Shown piece after piece: positions 17,663-27,637 of a stretch of DNA of 64,000 bases. Every line of letters begins with the position of its first letter. Position 1 is the first letter of the stretch. Position numbers and translations under genes: made by a program. The stretch spans positions 26,834 through 90,833 of the forward strand of contig DCWA01000040.1 of assembly GCA_002327445.1 (NCBI GenBank), given 5' to 3'. The DNA is from Desulfobacteraceae bacterium UBA2174 (GTDB lineage: Bacteria > Desulfobacterota > Desulfobacteria > Desulfobacterales > UBA2174). Under the pieces are notes generated by a model, which was given only the letters and a program-made list of their open reading frames with translations, searched no databases and was not told where the DNA came from.

Positions 17663-18031
17663 TTAAAAATCCCTTCCCGGAATCGCGATGCGCGGGCTCC
17701 CCCCCGCTGCTTCCGGACGCTCCTGTTGAATCTTTTCCAGCTCTTCGATCATCTGTTCCAGGGCGTTCTGCATGGCACCGGGGAAAACCGCCAGGGCTTC
17801 CTTGAGGTTGTTGGCCGCCAGGACTGCCTGGATCGGCAGCGGACCTTCCGGGGTGAGGACCTGGGCCGTGCCGATGAACATCGGGGTGCGTCCAGGGTCC
17901 AAGCTGCCGTCGGCCTGTACCGGAACCAGCCGCCGGACCGATCCGGCTTGCAGGTCGGTGTAGCTCTCCTCACGGTAAAGCGCATCGGGATCGATGGAAA
18001 AATCGACGCCATCCTCGTTTTTGGAAGTCAT
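17663..18031 (-). CDS. Conserved hypothetical cytoplasmic protein
   Basis: 122 aa, acidic, with no signal peptide or membrane segment. The sequence FSIDPDALYREESYTDLQAG, then VRRLVPV and a short strand-rich core, ends in a helix rich in Glu/Gln (MIEELEKIQQE). I recognise the general pattern as a small protein common in deltaproteobacteria but without known function. ATG 18031 was chosen over the ORF start at 18064. The stop is only 9 bp before the cyclase start, so the two are probably co-transcribed, with this gene first. Confidence 0.65.
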   Translation of the reverse strand: MTSKNEDGVDFSIDPDALYREESYTDLQAGSVRRLVPVQADGSLDPGRTPMFIGTAQVLTPEGPLPIQAVLAANNLKEALAVFPGAMQNALEQMIEELEKIQQERPEAAGGSPRIAIPGRDF

Positions 18032-18196
18032 TTGAGACTCGCTTTCCGCGGCTCCAGCACCCAACCGGGCAGAAGCCTGCCAGATCTTCGCTTGGATTGT
18101 TGTCGGGATTCGGAGGTTCTTGAAGAGGGGGATTCAGTCCGGCGCATCGGAGCACAAGCGGCGCTGTTTGTCAACTTTCCGCCGCGGCCCGGCGCC

Positions 18197-19354
18197 TCAT
18201 CCCTTGCTTCGCCCCAAACGCAGCAGCCAGGTCAGGAGGAGGCCCCCGGCAACGCCCAGGGCCAGATTCCACCCCCAGGTGACGGCGCAGACCACCGCCG
18301 CCGCCAGCGCTTCCTTGAAATCCCCCAGGTCGGCCAGCGCCAGAACCATCCGGGCGCCGGCCACCAGCAGCAGCGCCCCCACGATGGCCAGGGGGATCAG
18401 ATGGATCAGGGTGAGGAGATGAAACCCGAAGGTCAGGGCCAGGGCGGTGAACGCCAATCCGAGGGCGACACCGGGCCACCGGCGTTCGGCGCAAAGCCGG
18501 TCCCCATACCCCAGCGGCGGGCCACCCACACTGAAGCTGACCAGGTTGGCCAGGCCCGCCGCGATGCACAACCGCGCGGGAGTCATCCGGCGAGGTTGTT
18601 TGCCGCCCTGATGCAGCAGCCGTGCCGTCTCGTCCAGGGTGTCCGGAACCTGCGGCAGCGTCAGCATCACCAGGGCCAGGCCGAAGTCGGCCGCGGCCGG
18701 AATGCCATAGGGGAGCCAGCGGGGCCAATGGAGGCCGGGACGCAGTTTCTCCAGGCCGTCATGGGTGCCCAGGATCAGGCCCAAAACCAAACCGACGGCC
18801 AGGACGACCGGCCCGGCGGGCCAGCGCCTGGACTTCAGCAGCAGAAGGATCGCCGCTACCCCGAGAACGCCGACGAGAACGCCCAGGGGGATCCCACCAA
18901 GGAATTGCATCCTCAAGTGCGGCTCCGCGGAATGGCAGAGGGTCTGAACCACCGTGGTGCCGGCGATGAGGTCCAGGGCACGGGGGATGAGCAGAATGCC
19001 GACGGCCGCCTCGGCCCCCCGGATCACCGACGGATGGATCCAGCGGCGAACCTTGTCGAAAAGCCCCGCCGCACCGATGGCGATCAGCGCCACCGCCGCC
19101 AGCATACCGGCGGCCAGGACCCGGTCCGTGGGCACGACGGTGGCGATGGCATAGGCGGCGATGATCCTCATCGGCGCCACGGGCACCGAGACCCCGTAGG
19201 TCAGCGCGGAAAACAGCAGCAAAAGGCCGGTGGCGAAAAAGATGCCGGGCGGATTCAAGCCGTTGAACAGCATCAGCCCCAAGGCGAGGGGCGCGAAAAG
19301 CCCCAGCCGGTCCAATCCTTCGGCCAGGGACTGGATACGGAAACCACGCTTCAC
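18197..19354 (-). CDS. MOT1-family sulfate/molybdate permease-like protein
   Basis: 385-aa membrane protein with about ten hydrophobic segments. LDRLGLFAPLALGLMLFNGL and VPVAPMRIIAAYAI match the first conserved blocks of the MFS_MOT1 (plant-type molybdate transporter) family; the second half repeats the pattern as FGLALVMLTLPQVPDT and FSVGGPPLGYGDR. The start is a GTG at 19354 with GAGGAG 5 bases upstream; the larger frame upstream is not coding. The preceding DUF4405 gene stops 11 bp before, so this is a two-gene unit. Molybdate or sulfate as substrate is inferred from the family. Confidence 0.8.
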   Translation of the reverse strand: MKRGFRIQSLAEGLDRLGLFAPLALGLMLFNGLNPPGIFFATGLLLLFSALTYGVSVPVAPMRIIAAYAIATVVPTDRVLAAGMLAAVALIAIGAAGLFDKVRRWIHPSVIRGAEAAVGILLIPRALDLIAGTTVVQTLCHSAEPHLRMQFLGGIPLGVLVGVLGVAAILLLLKSRRWPAGPVVLAVGLVLGLILGTHDGLEKLRPGLHWPRWLPYGIPAAADFGLALVMLTLPQVPDTLDETARLLHQGGKQPRRMTPARLCIAAGLANLVSFSVGGPPLGYGDRLCAERRWPGVALGLAFTALALTFGFHLLTLIHLIPLAIVGALLLVAGARMVLALADLGDFKEALAAAVVCAVTWGWNLALGVAGGLLLTWLLRLGRSKG

Positions 19355-19365
19355 GACGGCTCCTC

Positions 19366-19629
19366 TCAATGCCCTTTCATCAGGCCGGACCGGATCAGAT
19401 TTTGCCGAATGTAGGTGGCGTGCAGCAACAGGTGCACGACGATGGTCACGGTGAACCCCAGGGCCGAGATCTGATGGACAGCGCGAAGCACCTGGCGCAC
19501 GCCATACACCGCGCTCGCCGGCCCGCCGCCATGGGGGAGAAGCCACGCGGTCACCCCGGTGATCAGCAGCAGGATAAATAGGACAAAGGCCACTCCATTG
19601 ACGATCCAACGCGCGCCGCCGCCGTTCAT
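19366..19629 (-). CDS. DUF4405 membrane protein (cytochrome b-like)
   Basis: 87 aa with two membrane helices (WIVNGVAFVLFILLLITGVT and LGFTVTIVVHLLLHATYI). His residues in AVHQIS and VVHLLLHAT are spaced like the haem ligands of small b-type cytochrome subunits, so haem binding is possible. ATG 19629 overlaps a TGA that ends an upstream frame (ATGA), suggesting a lost or degraded first cistron. Followed after 11 bp by the MOT1-like gene. Confidence 0.7.
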   Translation of the reverse strand: MNGGGARWIVNGVAFVLFILLLITGVTAWLLPHGGGPASAVYGVRQVLRAVHQISALGFTVTIVVHLLLHATYIRQNLIRSGLMKGH

Positions 19630-19787
19630 ATCATCACTCTCCGCAAAGGGTAGGGAATCAGCCGCCAAGCCTCGCCGAAAGGCACCATAGCGAAACTCTC
19701 CGTCGGAGTCAAAATGACCGTCAGGCCGTCCACCGGAACCGAGGCCACAGCCCCGTCAATTTTTGAGATCGGTATCGCAAGGGATTT
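19626..19787 (-). pseudogene. Possible C-terminal remnant of a gene coupled to DUF4405
   Basis: The last ~45 codons of a frame ending ATGA on the DUF4405 start (DGLTVILTPTESFAMVPFGE, then RLIPYPLRRVMI) have normal codon use and composition, but 5' of ~19787 the frame is repeat DNA. It may be the tail of a gene whose front was replaced by repeats. I do not recognise the family. Confidence 0.3.
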
Positions 19788-19817
19788 TTTCTGGTTTAGA
19801 CACTCCTTCCGCCTGTG

Positions 19818-20085
19818 CCCTTGACTGCAGATCCCTCGTCGTAAACTCCTCGGGATGACACGGGAGAGAAGGAGGGGGTTCGGGATGACACGGGAGAGAA
19901 GGAGGGGGTTCGGGATGACTGGGGTGCCAAGGCAGGGGTTCCGGGATGACACGGGTGCCAAGGCAGGGGTTCCGGGATGACACGGGTGCCGAGGTAGGGC
20001 TCCCGGGATGACACGGGTGCCGAGGCGTGAGTTCCGGGATGGCATTTGTTTCCCGTGTCATTCCGAACGTGAGAGAGGAATCCGC
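19818..20085. repeat. Tandem ~30-bp units of the dispersed repeat
   Basis: Two identical 30-bp units (GGGATGACACGGGAGAGAAGG start) are followed by about five ~30-bp units of the form GGGATGACACGGGTGCC(A/G)AGG, then a normal repeat end. No gene is supported between 19787 and 20264. Confidence 0.85.
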
Positions 20086-20175
20086 AGTTGAGAAGATCAG
20101 CGGGAAACGGGAACATTCGGCAAAAAAAGTGGCAGAAGTTCTTCCATTGACGGACCCCCTGAACCCAGGACCGGT

Positions 20176-20204
20176 TTGACACCCTGACGTGCCTGGACTA
20201 TGAA
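20176..20204 (+). promoter_or_regulatory. Sigma70-type promoter
   Basis: TTGACA, 17-bp spacer, TATGAA. The predicted start is ~50 bp before the ATG at 20265. Confidence 0.55.
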
Positions 20205-20264
20205 AATCATAGATCCACCGCCTGCTTTGGGCTGGCGACGGGGGCGTTCGTGTAAAGGACGGCC

Positions 20265-21434
20265 ATGTACATTTCCGCATACACGCATCGACGCCAGCTG
20301 TTTCACATCACCGAACGCTGGCTTTCAAACCAACTGGCGCCCGACGACGCCCTGCAAGTCACCCGGATCATCACCTATGACGGATTCATCGCCTGGCATA
20401 CGCTGCTGGACTTCGCCCAAACGCTGACCCGGCGGCTCGACAACGCCAAGATCCGCACCCTGCCCCTTTACTGCAAGAAGGACCTGAAGGATTTCATTAC
20501 CGCCACCTGCCCGACCAGCTCCCCGCGAGCCGCCGAGCTCATCGCCAACTACCGCCGCCTGCCGGAGTATTACTACGTGGGCTCCCCCATGACCGGATAT
20601 CTCTTTCACGATTCCGACGGACGCGTGCTGAGCATCTGCCGTTTCAAGCGGACCAAGCGCATCGCGGAAAAAGCCAGCCGCTACGCGGCGTTGCACATCC
20701 GCGAACGCCTGAAGCAGCACTCGGAGAAACTCATGCACGAAACCGGGGCGGCATCGGCAACCCAGGACACCCCGGCCGCAGAGTTCCAGCGCAGGGCCGA
20801 GGAGGACCTGATGGCCACCATCCGCGACGGCGGCCTCAAACTGCCCCGCCTCGAAATGAAGATCCGCGATGTGGTGGGGGCCAAAATCATCGACTGGGGC
20901 TTCGGCGCCGAGGGACTGGAAGCCGCCCTGAAGGATCTGCCAAGAGTGCGAATCCTGGAGAAAGAGATCCACCGGGGGGTCTACAACGCGATTCACTACG
21001 CCATCGGTCTGCAGGTCGAACCCGATCCGATCCTGGCGGCCTTCGCCGCCTCTACCCACCGGCAAACCTGTCGCCGCCGAGGGTTGTCCACCGGCGACGG
21101 AACCGCCGACTTCGATGCCTTCCTTCACAACGGCGTTGCGGATGTCAGCCTGGACCTGATCCTCACCACCTATGAAGAACTGCTGGAATCGGAAATCGGA
21201 CGCAGCATGCACGAGGCGCGCATTTTCAGGCAGCGCCAGGAGGAATCGCTTATCGGCAACATTCCGGCCAACATCGGCCACATCATCGAATACCTGCTGG
21301 CCGTGGGCCTCAGCCCGGTGACGCGCATCGACGAGATTCCCATCAAGCTTTGGGGTCGCTACCTGCCCGACACGTTGAGCTACTGCATCCGAAAGCTGTA
21401 TGGCATTCCGGAATACACCTTGATCGACAATTGA
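20265..21434 (+). CDS. Unknown 389-aa protein, faint RelA/SpoT-like features
   Basis: Soluble, no signal or membrane segments. I do not recognise the family with confidence. Visible blocks are YYYVGSPMTGYLFHDSDGRV at ~98-117, a helix-rich middle, then KIRDVVGAKIIDW (~202), GVYNAIHYAIGLQVEP (~238) and LLESEIGRSMHEARI (~305). The last three are arranged like the DIxGxRI, GYxxxHxxV and VEIQIRTxxMH blocks of (p)ppGpp synthetases, but the catalytic residues are not all present, so nucleotide transfer is only a guess. The gene stands alone with its own promoter; the next gene downstream also has its own promoter. Confidence 0.6.
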   Translation: MYISAYTHRRQLFHITERWLSNQLAPDDALQVTRIITYDGFIAWHTLLDFAQTLTRRLDNAKIRTLPLYCKKDLKDFITATCPTSSPRAAELIANYRRLPEYYYVGSPMTGYLFHDSDGRVLSICRFKRTKRIAEKASRYAALHIRERLKQHSEKLMHETGAASATQDTPAAEFQRRAEEDLMATIRDGGLKLPRLEMKIRDVVGAKIIDWGFGAEGLEAALKDLPRVRILEKEIHRGVYNAIHYAIGLQVEPDPILAAFAASTHRQTCRRRGLSTGDGTADFDAFLHNGVADVSLDLILTTYEELLESEIGRSMHEARIFRQRQEESLIGNIPANIGHIIEYLLAVGLSPVTRIDEIPIKLWGRYLPDTLSYCIRKLYGIPEYTLIDN

Positions 21435-21476
21435 TGTTTCCTCCGATAAACCACTGAATATGGGCCTACTTCCTGC

Positions 21477-21505
21477 TTGACATACCAGATGTTGCGCAAT
21501 ATAGT
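21477..21505 (+). promoter_or_regulatory. Strong sigma70-type promoter
   Basis: TTGACA, 17-bp spacer, TATAGT. The expected start gives a ~105-nt 5' UTR before the NrdD-like gene at 21617. Confidence 0.7.
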
Positions 21506-21616
21506 CCTGCCATCCTGTTTGTGGAAAATTTTTCAACGACCTGCCGGCATCGTCGGCCGAACGAAATACCGAACGGATTTTCATCGAGTGAACTGATTCA
21601 AAAGGAGGAATCTCTG

Positions 21617-21985
21617 ATGCATCTGATGAGCGCCCAACGCCTTTGCGATCTTTTCGAAGCCCATCCGGATCGGCCGAACCTGTCCTGGTCCGGCCGCTGC
21701 CATGACTGCAAGGCCGAGATCGAAGTCACGGCCACCCCCCAATCCGACGGCATCCACATCGCCGGCGGCGCCGTGTATGAACCGGAGGAAGGTCGGTTTT
21801 TCCTCAAATGCGACGCCTGCCACCGTAAGGACCCGGTGTTGCGCAACTTCCAGTCCTGCGAGGTCTACAGCCGGGTGGTGGGTTACCTGCGCCCCGTAGC
21901 CCAGTGGAACGACGGCAAGCAGGCCGAGTTCTCGCTGCGCAAGACCTTCGACCGGAGCCTGTCCGCCGCCGCGGATCCATCCTGA
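21617..21985 (+). CDS. Small NrdD C-terminal-like zinc protein
   Basis: 122 aa with two Cys pairs (RCHDCKAE and KCDACHRKD) and, at the C-terminus, CEVYSRVVGYLRPVAQWNDG followed by KQAEFSLRKTF. That ending is the hallmark of anaerobic ribonucleotide reductase NrdD, where it follows the zinc site and carries the glycyl-radical loop. Here there is no catalytic barrel and no RVxGY radical glycine in proper context except VVGYLRP, so it may act as a separate radical subunit or be a derived metal protein. AAAGGAGG precedes ATG 21617 by 8 bases. Ends at a strong terminator. Confidence 0.7.
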   Translation: MHLMSAQRLCDLFEAHPDRPNLSWSGRCHDCKAEIEVTATPQSDGIHIAGGAVYEPEEGRFFLKCDACHRKDPVLRNFQSCEVYSRVVGYLRPVAQWNDGKQAEFSLRKTFDRSLSAAADPS

Positions 21986-22010
21986 CCGCCGCCGCCATTT
22001 CCTGGACGGT

Positions 22011-22050
22011 ATCCCTCCGGAGACGACCGCTCCCGGAGGGATCTTTTTTT
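22011..22050 (+). terminator. Intrinsic terminator
   Basis: ATCCCTCCGG pairs with CCGGAGGGAT around a 12-base loop, followed by seven T. Confidence 0.93.
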
Positions 22051-22145
22051 CGTTTTCCCCTGATGATTCATCCATGAACAGTGAAATCGGGAACATGATG
22101 TCTTATTTTGATTATCAGAACGGTAATGACCCCATCGAGGTGATC

Positions 22146-22460
22146 ATGTTCAGCGTCAGCCAGGAAGCCAGCGCCCGAGCGGCATCATTTTTCAGCGGCC
22201 GCCGGATCCAGCCGGTCCGGATCTACGTGTCCACCGATGGTGAGTGCAAACGTTTTGCCCTTGCCCTCGACCAGAAGCGCGCCGGCGATGCCGTCTACGA
22301 GATCGACGGGGTGACGTGGCTGATCAACGCGGAGTTCCTGCGCAAGGCCCAGCCGGTCCGCGTCGACTGCGGCGCCGAGGGGTTCGAGATCACCGCCGCC
22401 ATCGATCCCAATGCCGGCGCCTGCGCCACCTGCAAGGCCGCCGGCAAGTGCGGGCATTAG
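22146..22460 (+). CDS. IscA/HesB-like protein
   Basis: 104 aa of the HesB/IscA fold: MFSVSQEASARAASFF, QPVRIYVSTDGEC, ALALDQKRAGDAVYEIDGVT and a Cys-containing tail (ACATCKAAGKCGH). In the common deltaproteobacterial HesB-like group the GGC or GGU after the IYL strand is the Fe-S or Sec site; here it reads DGEC, so the first ligand is a plain Cys and the glycine is shifted. A role in Fe-S handling or storage is inferred. I prefer ATG 22146 (GAGGTG upstream) over 22074. Flanked by two terminators, so it is transcribed alone. Confidence 0.75.
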   Translation: MFSVSQEASARAASFFSGRRIQPVRIYVSTDGECKRFALALDQKRAGDAVYEIDGVTWLINAEFLRKAQPVRVDCGAEGFEITAAIDPNAGACATCKAAGKCGH

Positions 22461-22491
22461 GCGAAACTGGAAACTGGAAACTTGGAAAAGC

Positions 22492-22536
22492 GAAGCCCGG
22501 AACTTGAAACAGGTGTTCCGGGCTTCGACTTTTAGG
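22492..22536. terminator. Intrinsic terminator between convergent genes
   Basis: GAAGCCCGGAAC pairs with GTTCCGGGCTTC, followed by GACTTTT on the plus strand. It ends the IscA-like gene; the same hairpin is also downstream of leuA on the minus strand. Confidence 0.85.
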
Positions 22537-22568
22537 CGCAATGCTGATTGGCGGCCTGGAACGTTTCG

Positions 22569-24104
22569 TCACACCCCGCTGGCCGTGGCGGGGTGGGCCT
22601 TGAGGTACTCCAGGCGGTTGAGCCCGTTGACGTATGCCTTGGCGGCGGCGGTGATGATGTCCGGATCGGCCCCCTTGCCCAGGGCCACCAGGCCGTTTTC
22701 CCGCAGGCGCACCGTCACCTCGCCCTGGGCGTCGGTGCCGCCGGTCAGGGCGCTGATGGTGAAGCGCAGCAGTTCGCTGTCGGTCTCGGTGAGATCGGCG
22801 ATGCAGTTGTAGGCCGCGTCGATGGGGCCGTTGCCGTAGGCCGCCCCCCGCCGCTCGCGGCCGTTGACGTTGAGCTTGACGCTGGCCATGGGCATGACGG
22901 TGGTGCCGGCGATGACGTGGAGATACTCGAGCGAAAAAATCTCCGCGGTGCGCAGAATCCCTTCGGTGACGATCACTTCCAGGTCCTCGTCCACCACGTT
23001 CTTCTTCTTGTCGGCCAGCTCCTTGAAGCGGGTGAAGACCAGGTTCAGCTCCTCGTCGGACAGGTCGTAGCCCAGGGACTTGAGCCGGTCGCGCAGGGCG
23101 TGGCGGCCCGAATGCTTGCCCAGCACCAAGGCGTTGCGGTTGAGACCCACCGTCTCGGGCCGCATGATCTCGTAGGTCATGGGGTTCTTCAGCACCCCGT
23201 CCTGGTGGATCCCCGCCTCGTGGGCGAAGGCGTTGGCCCCCACGATGGCCTTGTTGGGCTGGATCACGATCCCGGTGAGCATGCTCACCAGGCGGCTGGT
23301 GGGATGGATCTCCACCGTGCGGACGCCGCAGTCCAACGGCAGCCAGTTGTGCCGGGTGTGCAGGGCCATCACCACCTCTTCGAGGCTGGTGTTGCCGGCC
23401 CGCTCGCCGATGCCGTTGATGGTCACCTCCGCCTGGCGCGCCCCGGCGCCGATGGCCGCCAAGGTGTTGGCCGTAGCCAAGCCCAGGTCGTTGTGGCAGT
23501 GGACGCTGAGCACCGCCTTTTCAATGTTGGGGGTATGGGTCATCACGTAGCGCACCAGGTCGGCGAATTCATCCGGCACGGCATAGCCCACCGTGTCGGG
23601 CAGGTTGACCGTGGTGGCGCCGGCGGCAATGGCCGCCTCGAACACCTTGCACAGAAAGTCCCGGTCGCTGCGGGAACCGTCCTCGGCGGAAAACTCCACG
23701 TCATCGGTGAAGCCGCGGGCATGGGCGACGGCATCGGCGGCGGCGGTGACGACCTGGTCGCGGCTCATGTTGAGCTTGTACTGCATGTGGATGTCGCTGG
23801 TGGCGATAAAGGTGTGGATGCGCGGTTGCCGGGCGTGGCGCACCGCCTGCCAGGCCCGGTCGATATCGCTGCGCGAGGTCCTGGCCAATCCGGCCACCCG
23901 GGTGGTTTCCAGCTTGGCGGCGATACGGCTCACGGCGTCGAAGTCACCCTCCGAAGAGGCTGGAAAACCGGCCTCGATGACATCCACGCCCAGTTTTTCG
24001 AGCTGGGTGGCCAGGCGCAGTTTTTCGGCGGTGTTCATGCTGGCGCCCGGCGATTGCTCGCCGTCGCGCAGGGTGGTGTCGAAAATGATCAGACGGTCGT
24101 TCAT
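22569..24104 (-). CDS. leuA: 2-isopropylmalate synthase
   Basis: 511 aa, normal for the long LeuA type. It condenses acetyl-CoA with 2-oxoisovalerate, the first step of leucine synthesis. The HMGL-like barrel opens with IIFDTTLRDGEQSPGASM and includes HCHNDLGLATAN, whose His residues bind the divalent metal, and GNTSLEEVVMAL. A C-terminal LeuA dimer domain with LNVNGRERRG and GNGPIDAAYNC provides the leucine feedback site. ATG 24104 has AGGAGGAG upstream. Last gene of the ilvB-ilvN-ilvC-cimA-leuA operon, 205 bp after cimA. Confidence 0.96.
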   Translation of the reverse strand: MNDRLIIFDTTLRDGEQSPGASMNTAEKLRLATQLEKLGVDVIEAGFPASSEGDFDAVSRIAAKLETTRVAGLARTSRSDIDRAWQAVRHARQPRIHTFIATSDIHMQYKLNMSRDQVVTAAADAVAHARGFTDDVEFSAEDGSRSDRDFLCKVFEAAIAAGATTVNLPDTVGYAVPDEFADLVRYVMTHTPNIEKAVLSVHCHNDLGLATANTLAAIGAGARQAEVTINGIGERAGNTSLEEVVMALHTRHNWLPLDCGVRTVEIHPTSRLVSMLTGIVIQPNKAIVGANAFAHEAGIHQDGVLKNPMTYEIMRPETVGLNRNALVLGKHSGRHALRDRLKSLGYDLSDEELNLVFTRFKELADKKKNVVDEDLEVIVTEGILRTAEIFSLEYLHVIAGTTVMPMASVKLNVNGRERRGAAYGNGPIDAAYNCIADLTETDSELLRFTISALTGGTDAQGEVTVRLRENGLVALGKGADPDIITAAAKAYVNGLNRLEYLKAHPATASGV

Positions 24105-24309
24105 GGGGATCTCCTCCTGAAAACGAAAATGGAACATCGAAAAGCGATGGGGATCATCCGGCCTGTCTCTCCGTCCGCTCGAGCATGGGCCGCAGTCCGC
24201 GGCGCTCGGGGCGGCGCGGGACTGCGGCGTAGATGGCTCCTCTTGGGCTCATGGGCGTATCCTGCCTGGTCGAAAAGGGTTGATTTCCACAGCGGCGCCT
24301 CGTCTCCGC

Positions 24310-25917
<1,608 letters not shown>

Positions 25918-25929
25918 GGCCGTCCCTCC

Positions 25930-26982
25930 TCAGACGCGTCGGTTTTCCGGCCGCAGGGCGCGGACCGCGGCGCCGGCGCGCCACATTTCACTGTCGTGAA
26001 TTTGCTTCAGTTCCTGCTGGAGCTTGGCCCGGTAGTCGGGAGCGCTGTTGACCTCCAGGACCCGGCGCGTCTCGGAACCGTCCACCACCTTGCGATAGAG
26101 GTCCTCGAACACCGGCGCCACCGCGTCCCGGAACTTCGGTGCCCAGTCCAGGGCCCCGCGCTGGGCCGTGGTGCTGCAATTGGCGTACATCCAGTCCATC
26201 CCGTTTTGCGCCACAAGCCGGATCAGGCTCTGGGTCAACTCCTCGACGGTTTCGTTGAACGCCTCGCTGGGGCTGTGGCCGTTGCGGCGCAGCAGGTTGT
26301 ACTGGGCTTCCATCACGCCGGCCAGGCACCCCATCAGCACGCCGCGCTCCCCGGTGAGATCGCTGTGCACCTCTTTTTCGAAGGTCGTGGGGAAAAGGTA
26401 GCCCGAGCCGATGGCGATTCCCAGGGCGATGGTTCGCTCCCGGGCCCGGCCCGTGGCATCCTGGTGAACGGCGAAACTCGAGTTGATCCCGCTGCCCTCG
26501 AGGAAATTGGTGCGCACCGTGCGCCCCGATCCCTTGGGCGCCACGAGGATCACGTCCACGTTCGCCGGCGCCACGATCTGGGTCTGGTCCCGGTAGACGA
26601 TGGAAAAACCGTGGGAAAAATACAGGGCGTCCCCCGGGTTGAGGCAGGGGACGATCTTCGGCCACAGGGCCACCTGGCCGGCGTCGGAAAGCAGGTACTG
26701 GACCACCGTGCCGCGCCGGGCCGCCTCTTCGATGGGAAAGAGGGTTTCCCCCGGCACGAAACCGTCGTCCACCGCCCGCTGCCAGGAGGCTCCGCCCTCG
26801 CGCTGGCCCACGATGACCCGGATGCCGTTGTCGCGCAGGTTCATTGCCTGGCCCGGTCCCTGGACGCCGTAGCCCAGCACCGCCACCGTCTCGTTGGCCA
26901 GCACCTCGCGGGCCTTTTGCAGGGGAAATTCTTCCGCCGTGATCACCTCTTCCACAACGCCGCCAAAATCGATCCGTGCCAT
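25930..26982 (-). CDS. ilvC: Ketol-acid reductoisomerase
   Basis: 350 aa, class I length. It converts acetolactate to 2,3-dihydroxyisovalerate with NAD(P)H. The Rossmann glycine loop is GYGVQGPGQAMN at 37-48, followed by RVIVGQREGG; the KARI C-terminal domain has SDLTGERGVLMG and FNETVEELT, with acidic metal ligands. The loop after GYG reads VQG rather than the more usual SQG, a minor variant. Start ATG 26982 with GTAAGGAG upstream. Third gene of the operon. Confidence 0.95.
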   Translation of the reverse strand: MARIDFGGVVEEVITAEEFPLQKAREVLANETVAVLGYGVQGPGQAMNLRDNGIRVIVGQREGGASWQRAVDDGFVPGETLFPIEEAARRGTVVQYLLSDAGQVALWPKIVPCLNPGDALYFSHGFSIVYRDQTQIVAPANVDVILVAPKGSGRTVRTNFLEGSGINSSFAVHQDATGRARERTIALGIAIGSGYLFPTTFEKEVHSDLTGERGVLMGCLAGVMEAQYNLLRRNGHSPSEAFNETVEELTQSLIRLVAQNGMDWMYANCSTTAQRGALDWAPKFRDAVAPVFEDLYRKVVDGSETRRVLEVNSAPDYRAKLQQELKQIHDSEMWRAGAAVRALRPENRRV

Positions 26983-27055
26983 GCGTTCTTCTCCTTACGG
27001 TAAGTTTATGGATTCTTCGTCTTTCCCAGTTTCAAGTTTCCAATATCCAGTTTCA

Positions 27056-27544
27056 TCAGTTCGGTTCCCGCAGCAGGGCCACCGTGCCGGTGCGCGCGAT
27101 CTTCTGGATCCCCATGGGCTTGAGCAGGTTGAGCAGGGCCGTGAGCTTGCCCTCGGTGCCGGTGACCTCGATGATGTAGTGTTCCAGGCCGACGTCCACC
27201 ACCTTGCAGCGGAAGATGTCCACGATGCGCAGAATCTCGGCCCGGTGTTCCGGTTTGGCCTGCACGCAGATCAGGGCCATCTCCCGCTTGACCGAATCGT
27301 CGCCGCTCAGGTCGCGCACCTTGATGACGTTGACCAGCTTGTTGAGTTGTTTTTCGATCTGTTCCACCACCGGCGGGTTGGCCAGGGTGACCAGGGTGAT
27401 CCGCGAAATCCGGGGGTCGATGGTCTCGGCCACGCAGAGACTCTCGATGTTGAAGCCGCGGCCGGAAAACAGACCCACCACCCGGGAGAGCACTCCGGGT
27501 TCGTTGTCTACCAGCATGGTGAAGATGTGTCGTTCGGCAGTCAT
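27056..27544 (-). CDS. ilvN: Acetolactate synthase regulatory subunit
   Basis: 162 aa, made of an N-terminal ACT domain (HIFTMLVDNEPGVLSRVVGL then FSGRGFNIESL) that binds valine and a C-terminal ALS_ss domain ending in GPVALL-type sequence (IARTGTVALLRE). It activates IlvB and gives feedback inhibition. Located 93 bp after ilvB and 74 bp before ilvC. The length matches the standard IlvH/IlvN form. Confidence 0.95.
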   Translation of the reverse strand: MTAERHIFTMLVDNEPGVLSRVVGLFSGRGFNIESLCVAETIDPRISRITLVTLANPPVVEQIEKQLNKLVNVIKVRDLSGDDSVKREMALICVQAKPEHRAEILRIVDIFRCKVVDVGLEHYIIEVTGTEGKLTALLNLLKPMGIQKIARTGTVALLREPN

Positions 27545-27637
27545 GATTCTTCCTTGGCGTTTGTTTTTTCCGGACGGATCGGACCGATCCGACGGATCCG
27601 TCCGATTGTGCGGTTTCAGGCCAGCCCCCGCTGCCGC

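Noticed and set aside
17447..19414. 655-codon plus-strand frame opposite the cyclase and MOT1-like genes
   Set aside because: Gln/Gly/Pro-rich antisense product, typical of GC-rich shadow frames; no start signal or motif.
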